Shown here piece after piece: positions 35,421 to 44,505 of a DNA stretch of 64,000 nucleotides; within the stretch, counting starts at the first letter, position 1; each line of letters starts with the position of its first letter. Under the pieces are notes generated by a model. The model was not told where the DNA came from. It searched no databases and worked only from the letters and a program-made list of their open reading frames with translations. The translations under genes were made by a program, and so were the position numbers. Where the stretch lies: contig CP048838.1 of the NCBI GenBank assembly GCA_012317185.1, positions 1,302,001-1,366,000 on the forward strand. Direction: 5' to 3'. Origin of the DNA: [Clostridium] innocuum (GTDB lineage: Bacteria; Bacillota_I; Bacilli_A; Erysipelotrichales; Erysipelotrichaceae).

Positions 35421-36286
35421 ATGGTTGAAGACATACTTGACGGCTTTTACAAAAAAATTACTTTTCTCCGGATAGAGAACCGGAGTTGATGGAGGAGGTA
35501 AGAAATCTATTAAAAAATGACCACTATGCTTTGGATATCTTCGATAAGCTGATGAAGGGTTGCACAGTGGCCAGGAAGCAGTTAGAAGAAAGAAGAAAAG
35601 AAGTAGGTCTACCGCGTGGCAGCATTTCTGACGATATGCATCGACGCATTCCTGCTGTATCATGGCTTCATATGGGGAATTCCGGTAGTGGATATCATCT
35701 TGTGGGGGCTTCTATTATATCTGGTGAGGATCTATATCGGGAAGACACCGCTATCCAAAAGGATCCGCTTCCCTGTCTGTGATACCGGATATCATTACCT
35801 GAATGGCACATTGAGTGAATACGAGTTCGTACATACCTACGTACCGATCAAAAAAGGAGATTCCGTCTTTATTGAAAAAGATGGCGACCTTATAGAACTT
35901 ACGGAGGAAGTAGGCAGAAATAAAAAGATAGACAAGATCGTATGCACCATGACGATGAAGTTCGTACGTGAATGGATGAGACCAAGACATACCAGGCCCC
36001 CTCTATGCTGGTTTGATAAGCGTTCCTATACGAAAGGGATGATGGAAGATGATGAGCATCTATGCATCCATATAGATCAAAAATATCATGGGATCATCAG
36101 TTCTGGGAATCCTTCCTACTAGCTATTTCATATCGGAATGCTTATGAAGATACCCGGAGGATCCCTTCGCTCGATGTCTCCTGGCACAGCAGTCAGGAGC
36201 TATCCGAAAATGAACGTCTTGCCCTGCATATCCGTCTATGCAGCGGCTCCATATCCGACACATCACGTGTCTTTTTTATTTACTGA
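35421..36286 (+). pseudogene. frameshifted membrane protein gene, pieces in three frames
   Basis: A good ribosome-binding site (GGAGGAG) precedes ATG 35421 (MVEDILDGFYK). After the A7 run near 35450 the coding signal moves to another frame ('NYFSPDREPELMEEVRNLL', ending 35,782). Near 35,616 a third frame takes over with a membrane helix ('FLLYHGFIWGIPVVDIILWG') and continues to 36,122 ('YEFVHTYVPIKKGDSVFIEK'). Past 36,062 yet another frame reads 'SSQELSENERLALHIRL'. One ancestral protein broken by several one-base changes explains this best. The longest piece, 35,616-36,122 (168 codons), could still be made. Function unknown. Confidence 0.5.
36257..36277 (+). terminator. rho-independent terminator
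   Basis: GACAC-ATCAC-GTGTC followed by TTTTTT, 31 bases before the pilin-like gene. Confidence 0.6.
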
Positions 36287-36307
36287 AAGAAAGGAAACGA
36301 TATACCT

Positions 36308-36640
36308 ATGTTAAAGAAAAAAATAAGATTGACTCCCACTACTGCCGGTATCCTCATCGCATTTTATACAACGATGACCCCTATACTGGCCAAGCCAAAG
36401 CCGAATACGGAAGGAATCAAAAACGAAGCAAAGCCATGGTTGGATTCCGCAAGAGATATCGGGCTTTGGCTGATTCCTTTAACCGGTCTTGTAGCCTGCA
36501 TCGTTCATACCGTTACTTGGATGACAAAAGATGAAGATGAAAAAAGTCAAAAACCTGTTTGGAAAATGCTGAAGAAGATCATTGGCTTTACCATTGGCGG
36601 AGAGATGTTGACAGTCCTATGGAAACTGTTGAGCTTGTAA
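36308..36640 (+). CDS. pilin-like conjugal transfer protein (VirB2/TrbC type)
   Basis: 110 residues: signal-like helix with alanine ('ILIAFYTTMTPILAKPK'), a short charged loop, a second helix ('LWLIPLTGLVACIVHTVTWM') and a third ('IIGFTIGGEMLTVLWKLL'). This matches the small pilin-like proteins found at the head of T4SS operons in Firmicute and Mycoplasma elements (the Mbov_0395-type family). AAAGAAAGGAAACG precedes the ATG. The VirB6-like gene follows after 12 bases. Confidence 0.7.
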   Translation: MLKKKIRLTPTTAGILIAFYTTMTPILAKPKPNTEGIKNEAKPWLDSARDIGLWLIPLTGLVACIVHTVTWMTKDEDEKSQKPVWKMLKKIIGFTIGGEMLTVLWKLLSL

Positions 36641-36652
36641 GGAGCGACAAAC

Positions 36653-38596
36653 ATGGATCTAGTGATCGATGGTGTCCGTTGGGTCTTGTGGATACTCGTT
36701 AAAGGCAGCCTGTTCCTTATTGACAGCGTATATAACATCATAAGACCGATCCTCTCCTTTGATATCGGCGCAAATCCGACGGTATGGAAATGGTGGGAGA
36801 TCCTGGTTGGATTCCTCTTTTTATTTACGCTTCTTCGGATCGTTTCCATGATGTTGAAAGCGACCATCGATGAGGAATATGCTTTAAAATTAAATGGTCT
36901 TCAAATATTCTACCGTACATTCGCTATCGCTTTCATCATAGCTATGACACCAGTAGTGATCAAAGAATTCACTGCTTTTACGAGTGTCGTGATGGATAAC
37001 GTTGCAGATTCTTTTGTCGTAGAGAACAATTTCGCAAATACGAAGCCAAAAACAGATGATCCAGAAAAACAAAAGGTCATTGATAAATTGTATAAGGAAT
37101 ATGATGGGATGCCATCCCAAATCTTCATCAGTTCCGCCAGCAATGGGAAATATCCACCTTATCAAATGATTGATATCAATGCTACAGAAGGTGGTATGGA
37201 TCACTGGTTCGACGGCGTTCCGATCGTAGGCGGATTCTTCAATATCACCTCGGCCCTGATCGGAGCTGATGGCGATTATATATTTTTTCCGGATACCACG
37301 ATGCTGATCTTCCTGATCGTGGAAGGGGTATGTGGAGCTTATATGTTTCTGCTTATGGCGATACAGATATCACAGAGGATGATATCCATCGCAGTCAAGA
37401 TCCTGGTATCTCCTTACCCGATATCCGGTATCATAAACCCGGATGATCGCAGTTTTGGTTTATGGGTCAAACTGATCAGTGCCGATCTGATCTCGAATGT
37501 CCTGCAGTATATCATCCTGTTGCTCGTTATGGCCATCACTTCCTCAAAAGCTGTACAGAATTTTGGAATCGTCGGCCAAGGGATCTTCTTCCTTGGCGGC
37601 ATGCTTGCCGTCTTGATTGGACCCGGTCAGGTCGCTCAGCTCATCGGCGGTGACGGTATGGGCCTCTTTATGACGATGCAGGGGTTCCAGGCAATGTCCG
37701 CGCTGAAAGGTGTTACACAGGCTATCGGCCATAAAGGGATCGGGCTGGCCGGTGGAGCTGCAGCACTAGGTACATATGGAGCTGGCAGGATGGTAGGATT
37801 AAACTCACTTGGTAACTATTCTGGAAGAGGCGGTCCTGGTCCCAGTAATCCTATGTCTGGAATATATGATCCAGGTAGTGGTCCGGGCGGTGGCCCAGGT
37901 TCTGGAGGCGCAGGGAATATCCCACCAAAAGCTTTTTCCGAACCACATACGGAGAAGCAGGCACGTGCAGCGAAAAAGTATGGGGTCGACATCAGCGATA
38001 TGAGCAAAGGGGATGCTTCCCTGGCTTTGGAAAAAGCCGGTATGGATAAAAGTTACTGGAAGGCTCCAAACCAAACGGGTGGTGGCGCATCCGGTACGAT
38101 TGATAAGAGCAATCCGACATATGGCTTTGGTAATACTCCGTCATCCGTATCAACGGATGGAGCGTATGACAGCGCCATGGATGGCGGATCAGATATGGGA
38201 CCGTCTGGAATGGAAGAGGATAGTGCAACTGCATCTATGGGCAATGATGGCAATATGCAAAACGTTGACAGCGCTGATGCCGGCGGTATCCGTTTGAGTC
38301 GTGACAATACACTCGCAAGACATGTTGGAGACTCAGCTTCCTTGGGCGCAAGGGCGGTCTCCAAGGTCGGAAAGGCTGCATATCTCTCCGCAGGGAATCG
38401 TCTCATGGGACAAAAGAATGTCGTTCGTGGAGGTCGGTATATAACGAAAAATACCCACGCGCAGAACCTCTCCAATATGCATGCAGGCATCAATGATCTG
38501 ATACGCCCAAAACAGACCGATGTACTGTCTTCCATGAGTGCTGAAAAAAGAGATGTACAAGATATGAGAGAAATGGAGGATTTCAATAGATCATGA
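36653..38596 (+). CDS. VirB6/TrbL-like channel membrane protein
   Basis: 647 residues. At least six hydrophobic helices between 1 and 360 ('WEILVGFLFLFTLLRIVSMM', 'AFIIAMTPVVIKEFTAF', 'GVCGAYMFLLMAIQ', 'VLQYIILLLVMAITSS', 'GIFFLGGMLAVLIG'), then a Gly/Pro/Ser-rich soluble tail of about 250 residues. This is the TrbL/VirB6 shape: inner-membrane channel core with a flexible end. It overlaps the VirB3-like gene by ATGA. Confidence 0.8.
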   Translation: MDLVIDGVRWVLWILVKGSLFLIDSVYNIIRPILSFDIGANPTVWKWWEILVGFLFLFTLLRIVSMMLKATIDEEYALKLNGLQIFYRTFAIAFIIAMTPVVIKEFTAFTSVVMDNVADSFVVENNFANTKPKTDDPEKQKVIDKLYKEYDGMPSQIFISSASNGKYPPYQMIDINATEGGMDHWFDGVPIVGGFFNITSALIGADGDYIFFPDTTMLIFLIVEGVCGAYMFLLMAIQISQRMISIAVKILVSPYPISGIINPDDRSFGLWVKLISADLISNVLQYIILLLVMAITSSKAVQNFGIVGQGIFFLGGMLAVLIGPGQVAQLIGGDGMGLFMTMQGFQAMSALKGVTQAIGHKGIGLAGGAAALGTYGAGRMVGLNSLGNYSGRGGPGPSNPMSGIYDPGSGPGGGPGSGGAGNIPPKAFSEPHTEKQARAAKKYGVDISDMSKGDASLALEKAGMDKSYWKAPNQTGGGASGTIDKSNPTYGFGNTPSSVSTDGAYDSAMDGGSDMGPSGMEEDSATASMGNDGNMQNVDSADAGGIRLSRDNTLARHVGDSASLGARAVSKVGKAAYLSAGNRLMGQKNVVRGGRYITKNTHAQNLSNMHAGINDLIRPKQTDVLSSMSAEKRDVQDMREMEDFNRS

Positions 38597-38913
38597 GATT
38601 TTATTCACCTAAAAATTTTAAGAAAGGAAGACATGTTGGTGGGATGTTTCGTTGGATAGACATTGCTGTTTTAGGAGTAGGTTCGCTGATCTTCATTCCA
38701 ATGATGATCATCCTTTTGATGGGGGATAGTGTCAACATCCCCCTCCTCCTTATAGTAGCGCTCCTCTATGGGATCGTAGTCCTGCTCATTCAGTCATTCC
38801 CTCCTATCTATCACAATTTCATGATGTTCTTCTATCTACAATATCTATACATTACACGGCAGAAGAAATATATATGGGGAGGTATCGTAAAATATGAAGA
38901 AAAAGAAGAATAA
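38593..38913 (+). CDS. PrgI/VirB3-like small membrane protein
   Basis: 106 residues with two adjacent hydrophobic helices ('VLGVGSLIFIPMMIILLMG', 'LLLIVALLYGIVVLLIQS') and 'RFYSPKNFKKGRHVGGMFRW' in front, typical of PrgI/VirB3 proteins encoded just before VirB4. Overlaps genes on both sides. Confidence 0.7.
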   Translation: MRFYSPKNFKKGRHVGGMFRWIDIAVLGVGSLIFIPMMIILLMGDSVNIPLLLIVALLYGIVVLLIQSFPPIYHNFMMFFYLQYLYITRQKKYIWGGIVKYEEKEE

Positions 38914-39619
38914 AGAAAAAAAGGCAGAAAAGAAAGCCAAGAAGCAGGCAGAAAAACAGAAAAGATATTGTGCTACGGCATTGGAATGGTCAAATATCGA
39001 AATGATCGATGGAAATGCGATCTACATAAGAGACGGCAACATGCAGGAACGGGTCATTGGTCTTAAGGTCATCCCCAGAAACATCTTTATCGATACGAGC
39101 TATGTGCAGGCACGCGTCGTGAATAATCTGCGTATCATCTTCAACAAGGTACGCTTCCCCATCTACTGGCAATATGTATTCGTACCGGTACAGATCGACG
39201 ATCATGTCTCGATACTGCTGCGAGAGGAGGCGCAGGAAGAAGACCCTCGTATCCGTGCGATGATCCGCAATGATTTTGAGAAGGTCACCTGGTTTCAGGA
39301 TACGCATCGGGAACTGGAATTCTTCCTGATGCTACGGGATAAGGATGAAGGAACGTTGATGAAGAATTTTGATGAACTGGTCGCTGAGCTTCAGTATGCC
39401 GGATTTCGGACTAAAGATCTGAATATGCATGATCTCTATGATTATGTTGCTTATATGTATGAGAATCCGCTGATCAACGATTATTACTTCTCACGTGGCA
39501 TCTTCAGCTGTCTGGCGGACACCAGTGAAGATATCTTTGCAACAGAAGATACCTATCACGAGCCGGATTTTGATTATGATGACTACTACAAGCTTCAGAA
39601 AGAAGAAAAAGGAGCGTGA
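38894..39619 (+). CDS. T4SS-associated soluble protein encoded before VirB4
   Basis: 241 residues. A lysine-rich start (KKKKNKEKKAEKKAKKQAEK) is followed by a domain with 'MIDGNAIYIRDGNMQERVIG' and 'YEPDFDYDDYYKLQ'-like acidic ends. It resembles the proteins between PrgI and VirB4 in Mycoplasma and Firmicute elements (the Mbov_0398-like type), and perhaps the N-terminal domain of VirB4 on a separate chain. The downstream VirB4 has its own N-terminal domain, so this is not simply a split VirB4. Confidence 0.55.
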   Translation: MKKKKNKEKKAEKKAKKQAEKQKRYCATALEWSNIEMIDGNAIYIRDGNMQERVIGLKVIPRNIFIDTSYVQARVVNNLRIIFNKVRFPIYWQYVFVPVQIDDHVSILLREEAQEEDPRIRAMIRNDFEKVTWFQDTHRELEFFLMLRDKDEGTLMKNFDELVAELQYAGFRTKDLNMHDLYDYVAYMYENPLINDYYFSRGIFSCLADTSEDIFATEDTYHEPDFDYDDYYKLQKEEKGA

Positions 39620-39623
39620 ACTT

Positions 39624-39815
39624 ATGGATAAAAAATGTGTTCTACATCCTGCAGTACGAAAAGTGATATCAGATAAGTTTTATGCAAGACAGGGACATGG
39701 AAGAAATACTATAGTCTCTGAAATGACTCTTAATGACCGTGTAAATAAAGAAAGGCTCATCTTTATCGAAGCGGAAGATGCATCGCATAAGCACAAACAT
39801 CGTTTTATCTTATAA
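39624..39815 (+). CDS. small hypothetical protein between T4SS genes
   Basis: 63 residues, basic with several histidines near the end ('EDASHKHKHRFIL'). GGAGCGTGAACTT precedes ATG 39624. Not recognised; conserved placement would support a role in transfer. Confidence 0.5.
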   Translation: MDKKCVLHPAVRKVISDKFYARQGHGRNTIVSEMTLNDRVNKERLIFIEAEDASHKHKHRFIL

Positions 39816-39835
39816 AAAGTCTAAGGAGGAACAAC

Positions 39836-41665
39836 ATGTGGAACAATGACCTGGTCAAGAAAAAAAGTTTATTACAGCCTATCGGTCTAAAGATCCAAAG
39901 AGGTCACTATATCCTTGGAGACCGATATATCAAGTCTCTGCTTGTCACAGAACTCCCCCGCCAATTCGATCTTGGCCTGTTGAGTTCCTACGTATCGGAT
40001 CCACAGATAAAAGTCTTCATGCGCACAGAACCATTGGATCTGGACTGTGCCGGTATGTTGAAGAAGGAATACAATGACAAGAATAGAGAGTATCAGAAAA
40101 GTTGGAATGACCCGACAAGAAGAGAAACGCTGGAAAATGAGTTGATCTCCCTGAATACCTATATCAAGGAGATCATCGACAATCATGATATGACATGGAA
40201 CATCATCATCGTATTCAGCGTCTATGCACAGACGGAAAAAGAAGTAAATAACCGATGTCGGGACCTCAATCTCCGTTTACGGGCACAGGGATTCAAGCTG
40301 ACCAGTGCTCCCGTCATGCAGGAGAACCTGATGCGGGTCGCTTCCCCGTTATTTGTCAATAGTCTCCTTCCTTCCGAAGTAGAGAAGAACATCGGTATCC
40401 CGCTTCCCAGCCTTGGTATGGCAGGCCTGTATCCCTTCGTATTCGAAACACTGAAGGATCGTGGAGGATTCTTACTCGGTCATGAACTGATGAACAAAGG
40501 AGCGATCCTGTTCGATCAATTCCAATGGCTCAATGATTCGGAAAGTGCCCGAGCACTGAATCGGCTGAGTGGGAACCTCGTCATCGTTGGAGGTACTGGA
40601 TTCGGTAAATCTACGCTGATGAAGCTGCTGATCCGTTTTTATATCCGGACACATAAGAAGATCATCTGGATCGATCCGGAGAACAAGAATAGGTCGCTGA
40701 CGAAGCGTTATGGAGGTACGTTCGTCAACTGGGGACGGCGCGGACATATCATCAATGTCTTCGATCTAAAGCCGATCTCAGTGGAAGAGGATGAGGACGC
40801 CAGCGTCAAATGGGATACAGAGCTTGCCATATACAACTGTATCGATGATGTCAAGATCATCCTACGCTATCTCGTACCCTCTATCAGTGATGACACACTT
40901 TCCATCGTTGGAGATCAGATGGTCAAGTTGTATGCGGATCATGGATTGACGACAGAAACAGATTTCCGTGGACTACCTGCCTCTGCGTATCCGACCTTCT
41001 CCGATCTCGATGTACGTCTGCAGAAAAGTATAGAAGAATGTCAGAAGCAGCCGCATGCTGATACGAAGGAACTGGAGCTGCTGCGAGATCTGCGCCTGAA
41101 GATAAAACCGCTGCTCAGAGAATGGTCGATCTATTTCAACGGGCACACATCTCTAGGGAAGGAGGACTTATCAAAGGATATCATCGCTTTCGGTACGAAG
41201 ACGCTGCTGGAGAAACCGATGACGCTGATCAATGCACTGAATCACATCATGTATCAATTTGCCTGGTCTCTGTGTCTGGATGAATCAGTGGATTCTGCAT
41301 TCGTCCTGGACGAAGCGCATACGCAGATACTGACACCGATGAGTGCGGAGAGAGTGGCACAATACACACGAAGATCCAGAAAATACCATAATGTCTGTAC
41401 GATCGCGACGCAGGAGCCGAAAGACTTTGCGGGGAAAGATATCCTCGTACATGGAAAAGCGATCTTCAACAACAGCGTCTATAAGATGATCATGCATCTG
41501 GAGCGCGATGGAACCAACGATCTCAGCAACTTCATCACCGTCAACGAGAATGAGAAAGGACTGATCGAGCAGTTGCGTATGGGCGATGCATTGTTCGTCT
41601 GTGGAGACCGGCATATCCCATTGCATGTCCTTGCGACAGAGAACGAGTTGAAGGAGATGGCATGA
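39836..41665 (+). CDS. virB4: VirB4-family conjugation ATPase
   Basis: 609 residues. N-terminal CagE/TrbE-like domain (about 1-220, 'GDRYIKSLLVTELPRQFDLG'), Walker A 'VGGTGFGKSTLMKLL' near 249-263, Walker B 'AFVLDEAHTQI' near 486-496, then 'RRSRKYHNVCTIATQEPKDF'. VirB4 ATPases power assembly and substrate passage through the channel. TAAGGAGGAACAAC precedes the ATG. Last gene of the compact T4SS operon. Confidence 0.92.
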   Translation: MWNNDLVKKKSLLQPIGLKIQRGHYILGDRYIKSLLVTELPRQFDLGLLSSYVSDPQIKVFMRTEPLDLDCAGMLKKEYNDKNREYQKSWNDPTRRETLENELISLNTYIKEIIDNHDMTWNIIIVFSVYAQTEKEVNNRCRDLNLRLRAQGFKLTSAPVMQENLMRVASPLFVNSLLPSEVEKNIGIPLPSLGMAGLYPFVFETLKDRGGFLLGHELMNKGAILFDQFQWLNDSESARALNRLSGNLVIVGGTGFGKSTLMKLLIRFYIRTHKKIIWIDPENKNRSLTKRYGGTFVNWGRRGHIINVFDLKPISVEEDEDASVKWDTELAIYNCIDDVKIILRYLVPSISDDTLSIVGDQMVKLYADHGLTTETDFRGLPASAYPTFSDLDVRLQKSIEECQKQPHADTKELELLRDLRLKIKPLLREWSIYFNGHTSLGKEDLSKDIIAFGTKTLLEKPMTLINALNHIMYQFAWSLCLDESVDSAFVLDEAHTQILTPMSAERVAQYTRRSRKYHNVCTIATQEPKDFAGKDILVHGKAIFNNSVYKMIMHLERDGTNDLSNFITVNENEKGLIEQLRMGDALFVCGDRHIPLHVLATENELKEMA

Positions 41666-41774
41666 CCGCAAGGAACCGAAGATCAAGCACATGGATCTAT
41701 TCCCTATCATTCAAACATTGGCTCTCATGACAGGTGGTCCACGAACGTGATAGATCCATCAGAAAAAAAACAAT

Positions 41775-41793
41775 ACCTGGCAACTTGCCAGTT
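41775..41793. repeat. interspersed palindrome copy (imperfect)
   Basis: ACCTGGCAACTTGCCAGTT, first copy after a 14-kb gap without any, located before the TIR gene. Confidence 0.8.
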
Positions 41794-41836
41794 GGCTTTT
41801 CGCAAAAGATCTGACAATGATGGAGGAGGTGCAAGG

Positions 41837-42768
41837 ATGATCACATACACTTTGAAAGAACTGGGATATCCGGAAGAACCACCGAGAAAGCTGCTGCCTT
41901 GGATACACATGGAACTACAATGGAAAAACCTTGATAAAATAATTACTTTTATTTATGATAATACGATACATATATACGAGGTGAGTGAATTGAGGCAGAA
42001 ATATTGTTTTGAGATACCCTACGGAAGCAGAAGTCAGTGGATCGATCGGTGTTGGCAGTTGAACGAGTTCGTTGGAACGAAAGGAATCGTAAAGCTATTC
42101 GTATCAAATATACCATATCATCTAAGATCTTATATTTATTTTGATTATGATGGGGATCGTGAAGATATCATCGAATTCTGTAAAAAATATGAGATCGATG
42201 TATCTTATGATAAGGGATCTAAAGAATTCCTTGAAGATATGCGTAATAGGATGTGGAATGAAATTTCTTTTAGTTCGAGAATGAATCGCCAAATGTTTGA
42301 GGTGTTCTTCGTTTCAAGTTTTCAGTATGCGGAGATCAGCGAGCTCCATGAAAAGGGATATTATTGGGAAACGGAATCAAAAAGAAAAAAAGTATTCATA
42401 TCCTATGCATGGAAAGATAAAGAGATTATTGATAATATGATTGATAAGCTACAGACGAGTGGTATCAGGGTCTTCATGGATTACGGTGATCATATATTAG
42501 AAAGTATCCTGAGTGGTTTAAGCGAATGCGAGCTGGCTTTATTTTTTTAAGTCATGCATTTCGGAACTCTATGATGGGCAAACAAGAGCTAAGAGCTATC
42601 TGGACAAAAGTCATCAGTAGAAGAAAAGCATGGATGATCATAAGATTGGATGATGTGGACCCTGAGGATATATTTTACTCATTGAGTGACTATAAGTATT
42701 TTGATGCTCAAACGGAATCATTCGATGATTTTATAAAAGCAGTACATAAAAAGCTGAAGGAATGTTAA
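41837..42768 (+). pseudogene. TIR-domain protein, split at a T7 run
   Basis: From ATG 41837 (GGAGGAGG upstream) about 238 codons read to a stop at 42,550: an unrecognised N-terminal part of about 180 residues and the start of a TIR domain, 'KKVFISYAWKDKEIIDNM' and 'GIRVFMDYGDHI'. The domain continues in the -1 frame from about 42,541 ('FFLSHAFRNSMMGKQELRAI') to 42,768. The break is at A-TTTTTTT-AA; reading T6 twice restores 'ELALFFLSHAF'. The likely catalytic glutamate (KQEL) lies after the break. Slippage could make the full protein of about 310 residues; alternatively a base is lost. TIR proteins of this kind often act as NAD-degrading anti-phage effectors. Confidence 0.7.
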
Positions 42769-43085
42769 AGGTAAAACGAATGAAGAAGGAAACATACCTG
42801 CTTTTTCTTTTTGGAAGATAGCGTAGTAGAGCTTCATGAAAAGCATTACCTACATTACCTGGCAACTTGCCAGGTAACTATGAAATAGCGCTTCCTACTC
42901 CTCAGCCGTGGATAAGGATGATATACCGGAACATTGAGGCAGTCCCTCACTGTTCCATCCCCTTCATATATTCAAGACGATGCCCGTACTATATCTATTG
43001 AATGCGACGGAACTTTTGGTGTAAGATATATGTAGCAGATATGAAGAAGCCAAGCTATCTATGTGATGAGAAAGAGGTGTCATGA
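42769..43085. other. intergenic region with palindrome and hairpin
   Basis: No gene seen. A palindrome copy is at 42857-42875. An 11-base-pair hairpin with one mismatch is at 42928-42956 (GGAACA..TGTTCC outside, TGAGG..CCTCA inside), without a T-run, so it is not a typical terminator. Confidence 0.5.
42857..42875. repeat. interspersed palindrome copy
   Basis: ACCTGGCAACTTGCCAGGT, perfect dyad with central C. Confidence 0.85.
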
Positions 43086-43463
43086 ATGAAAACGGAAGGA
43101 TTATCAAAGACATTGGAGGAGGCCAGGGATAATTGCACACAGCTCGCTGATATGGGAGTGGAAAAAGAAATGCTGGAACCGTTCCGGCAGTTGATAAAGG
43201 AGTGTGAAGCGATCATCCAACATGAGGCTGATATTAAGAAAAAAATGATGAGGGGGATAAAAGAGGCACAGAAGAACGGGATCCGCATAGGCCGCCCGGC
43301 GATCCCTTGCAGTGATGAGTTCCTGAAGCTGGCTGTCCTGCAATCCCAACATGTGATCACGGCAGTGGAGGCGGCAACGCAGCTCAACATAGGGAGATCG
43401 ACCTTCTATAAATTGAAGAAGCTCTATCATAAAGAGATAAAGTGGAAGAAACAGGAGGTATGA
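43086..43463 (+). CDS. serine-recombinase-like DNA-binding protein lacking the catalytic domain
   Basis: 125 residues. The second half, 'MMRGIKEAQKNGIRIGRPAI' followed by 'AVEAATQLNIGRSTFYKLKK', is the hinge and helix-turn-helix end of Hin/resolvase-type serine recombinases. The first 60 residues are a coiled helix ('LEEARDNCTQLADMGVEKEM') in place of the catalytic domain with its serine. It could be a regulator evolved from a resolvase; its HTH is a candidate partner for the element's palindromes. AGAGGTG precedes the ATG. Confidence 0.65.
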   Translation: MKTEGLSKTLEEARDNCTQLADMGVEKEMLEPFRQLIKECEAIIQHEADIKKKMMRGIKEAQKNGIRIGRPAIPCSDEFLKLAVLQSQHVITAVEAATQLNIGRSTFYKLKKLYHKEIKWKKQEV

Positions 43464-43541
43464 CCGGATATACGCGAGGTACGACATACAAGACAGGCTG
43501 CTGGAATGGCAGCTTTCTCTCTTTCCTCTCCGGCTGCGCCT

Positions 43542-43735
43542 CTACATGGCAAGTTGCCATGTAGCTATGGAATACCGCTTACGGCTCCATCAGTCAATGA
43601 CCGGGTCGTATTTTCCTACGGAAAATCTCCACCCTGCCTATGGCTCCTTGACTGCTCCACCTCCAGCGGTGTGAAGAAAGTGTAAGGTAGCTACACTTAC
43701 AGTCGATAGCGGAAGAACCGCACAGGAGGAAAGAT
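43542..43735 (+). promoter_or_regulatory. structured leader element, copy B
   Basis: Palindrome 43542-43564, then AGCTATGGAATACCGC. CAGTCAATGA faces TCCTTGACTG (one mismatch), enclosing ATTTTCC-TAC-GGAAAAT. ACCGC pairs with GCGGT. Then GTAAG-N9-CTTAC and GCGG-AAGAA-CCGC end at the AGGAGG of the next gene. It is preceded by GGCTGCGCCT as in copies C and D. Confidence 0.75.
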
Positions 43736-44179
43736 ATGCATTATTATGAAGTACAGTCACAATTAGTAGTTTTGAATAATGAGGATGCCTATGTAGCATC
43801 CGAAAAAGCCCTAAATGAATTTGACCTTTTGGTCATCGATAGTAAGGAACACGGATTCATTACTGTTTCTATCTCTCGGAAACTCACGAATTTTGAGGCG
43901 ATTTCCATGCCATTCGAAATCAGTACCTATCTCATGAAGATGGATATCGAGGGATATCTGAAAAAGAAGAAAGCGGAAATTAGTGCAGATGTCATCCTTA
44001 AAAAGGTGGAACTCAAAGTCAAGGAGATACAGTATATGGAGAAACTGAAAAAATATCAGAGAGACCCGAAAGTAAAAGCATTACTGGATGAATATGATGC
44101 TTTACAGAAAGATACGCCTATTCAAGCAGAAGCGGAAGAAAATACATATGATGGATTGTCATTGGATGACCTAGTCTAA
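43736..44179 (+). CDS. hypothetical protein behind leader copy B
   Basis: 147 residues. The first part is beta-rich ('YYEVQSQLVVLNN', 'GFITVSISRKLTNFEAISMP'); the second is a basic coiled helix ('KKVELKVKEIQYMEKLKKYQ') with an acidic end. Not recognised. AGGAGGAAAGAT precedes the ATG, and a terminator follows, making it a self-contained cassette. Confidence 0.55.
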   Translation: MHYYEVQSQLVVLNNEDAYVASEKALNEFDLLVIDSKEHGFITVSISRKLTNFEAISMPFEISTYLMKMDIEGYLKKKKAEISADVILKKVELKVKEIQYMEKLKKYQRDPKVKALLDEYDALQKDTPIQAEAEENTYDGLSLDDLV

Positions 44180-44185
44180 ACAAAG

Positions 44186-44215
44186 AAATCGGGAGAGACA
44201 CCTCTCTCGATTTTT
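44186..44215 (+). terminator. rho-independent terminator
   Basis: ATCGGGAGAG-ACAC-CTCTCTCGAT followed by TTTTC, ten bases after the stop. Confidence 0.7.
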
Positions 44216-44270
44216 CTATCTCATTTTGATATCCGGCATTTGAATCAGTATATTAACTATGGCTGCGCCT

Positions 44271-44505
44271 CTACATGGCAAGTTGCCATGTAGCTATGGA
44301 ATACCGCTTACGGTTCCTCAGTCAAGGACCGAGTCGTATTTTCCTTCGGAAAATCTCCACCCTGCCTTACGGCTCCTTGACTGCTCCACCTCCAGCGGTG
44401 TGAAGAAAGTGTAAGGTACATATCCTTACGATCGTAAGCGGTGACCCTGCAAGGAAAAGCAATAAAAGAAGATAATAGATAAAAATACATTTACGGGAGG
44501 CAAGC
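44271..44505 (+). promoter_or_regulatory. structured leader element, copy C
   Basis: Palindrome 44271-44293, CAGTCAAGGA facing TCCTTGACTG (perfect ten pairs), ATTTTCC-TTC-GGAAAAT inside, GTAAGG-N7-CCTTAC (six pairs), TTACGATCGTAA, then GCGG-TGACC-CTGC. Compared with copies B, D, E and F it has about 40 extra bases between the last stem and GGGAGG before the gene. Confidence 0.75.

Noticed and set aside
38894..41665. A VirB4 gene split into two by mutation
   Set aside because: The downstream protein has its own N-terminal domain and full ATPase, there is an intervening small gene, and both have good ribosome-binding sites.
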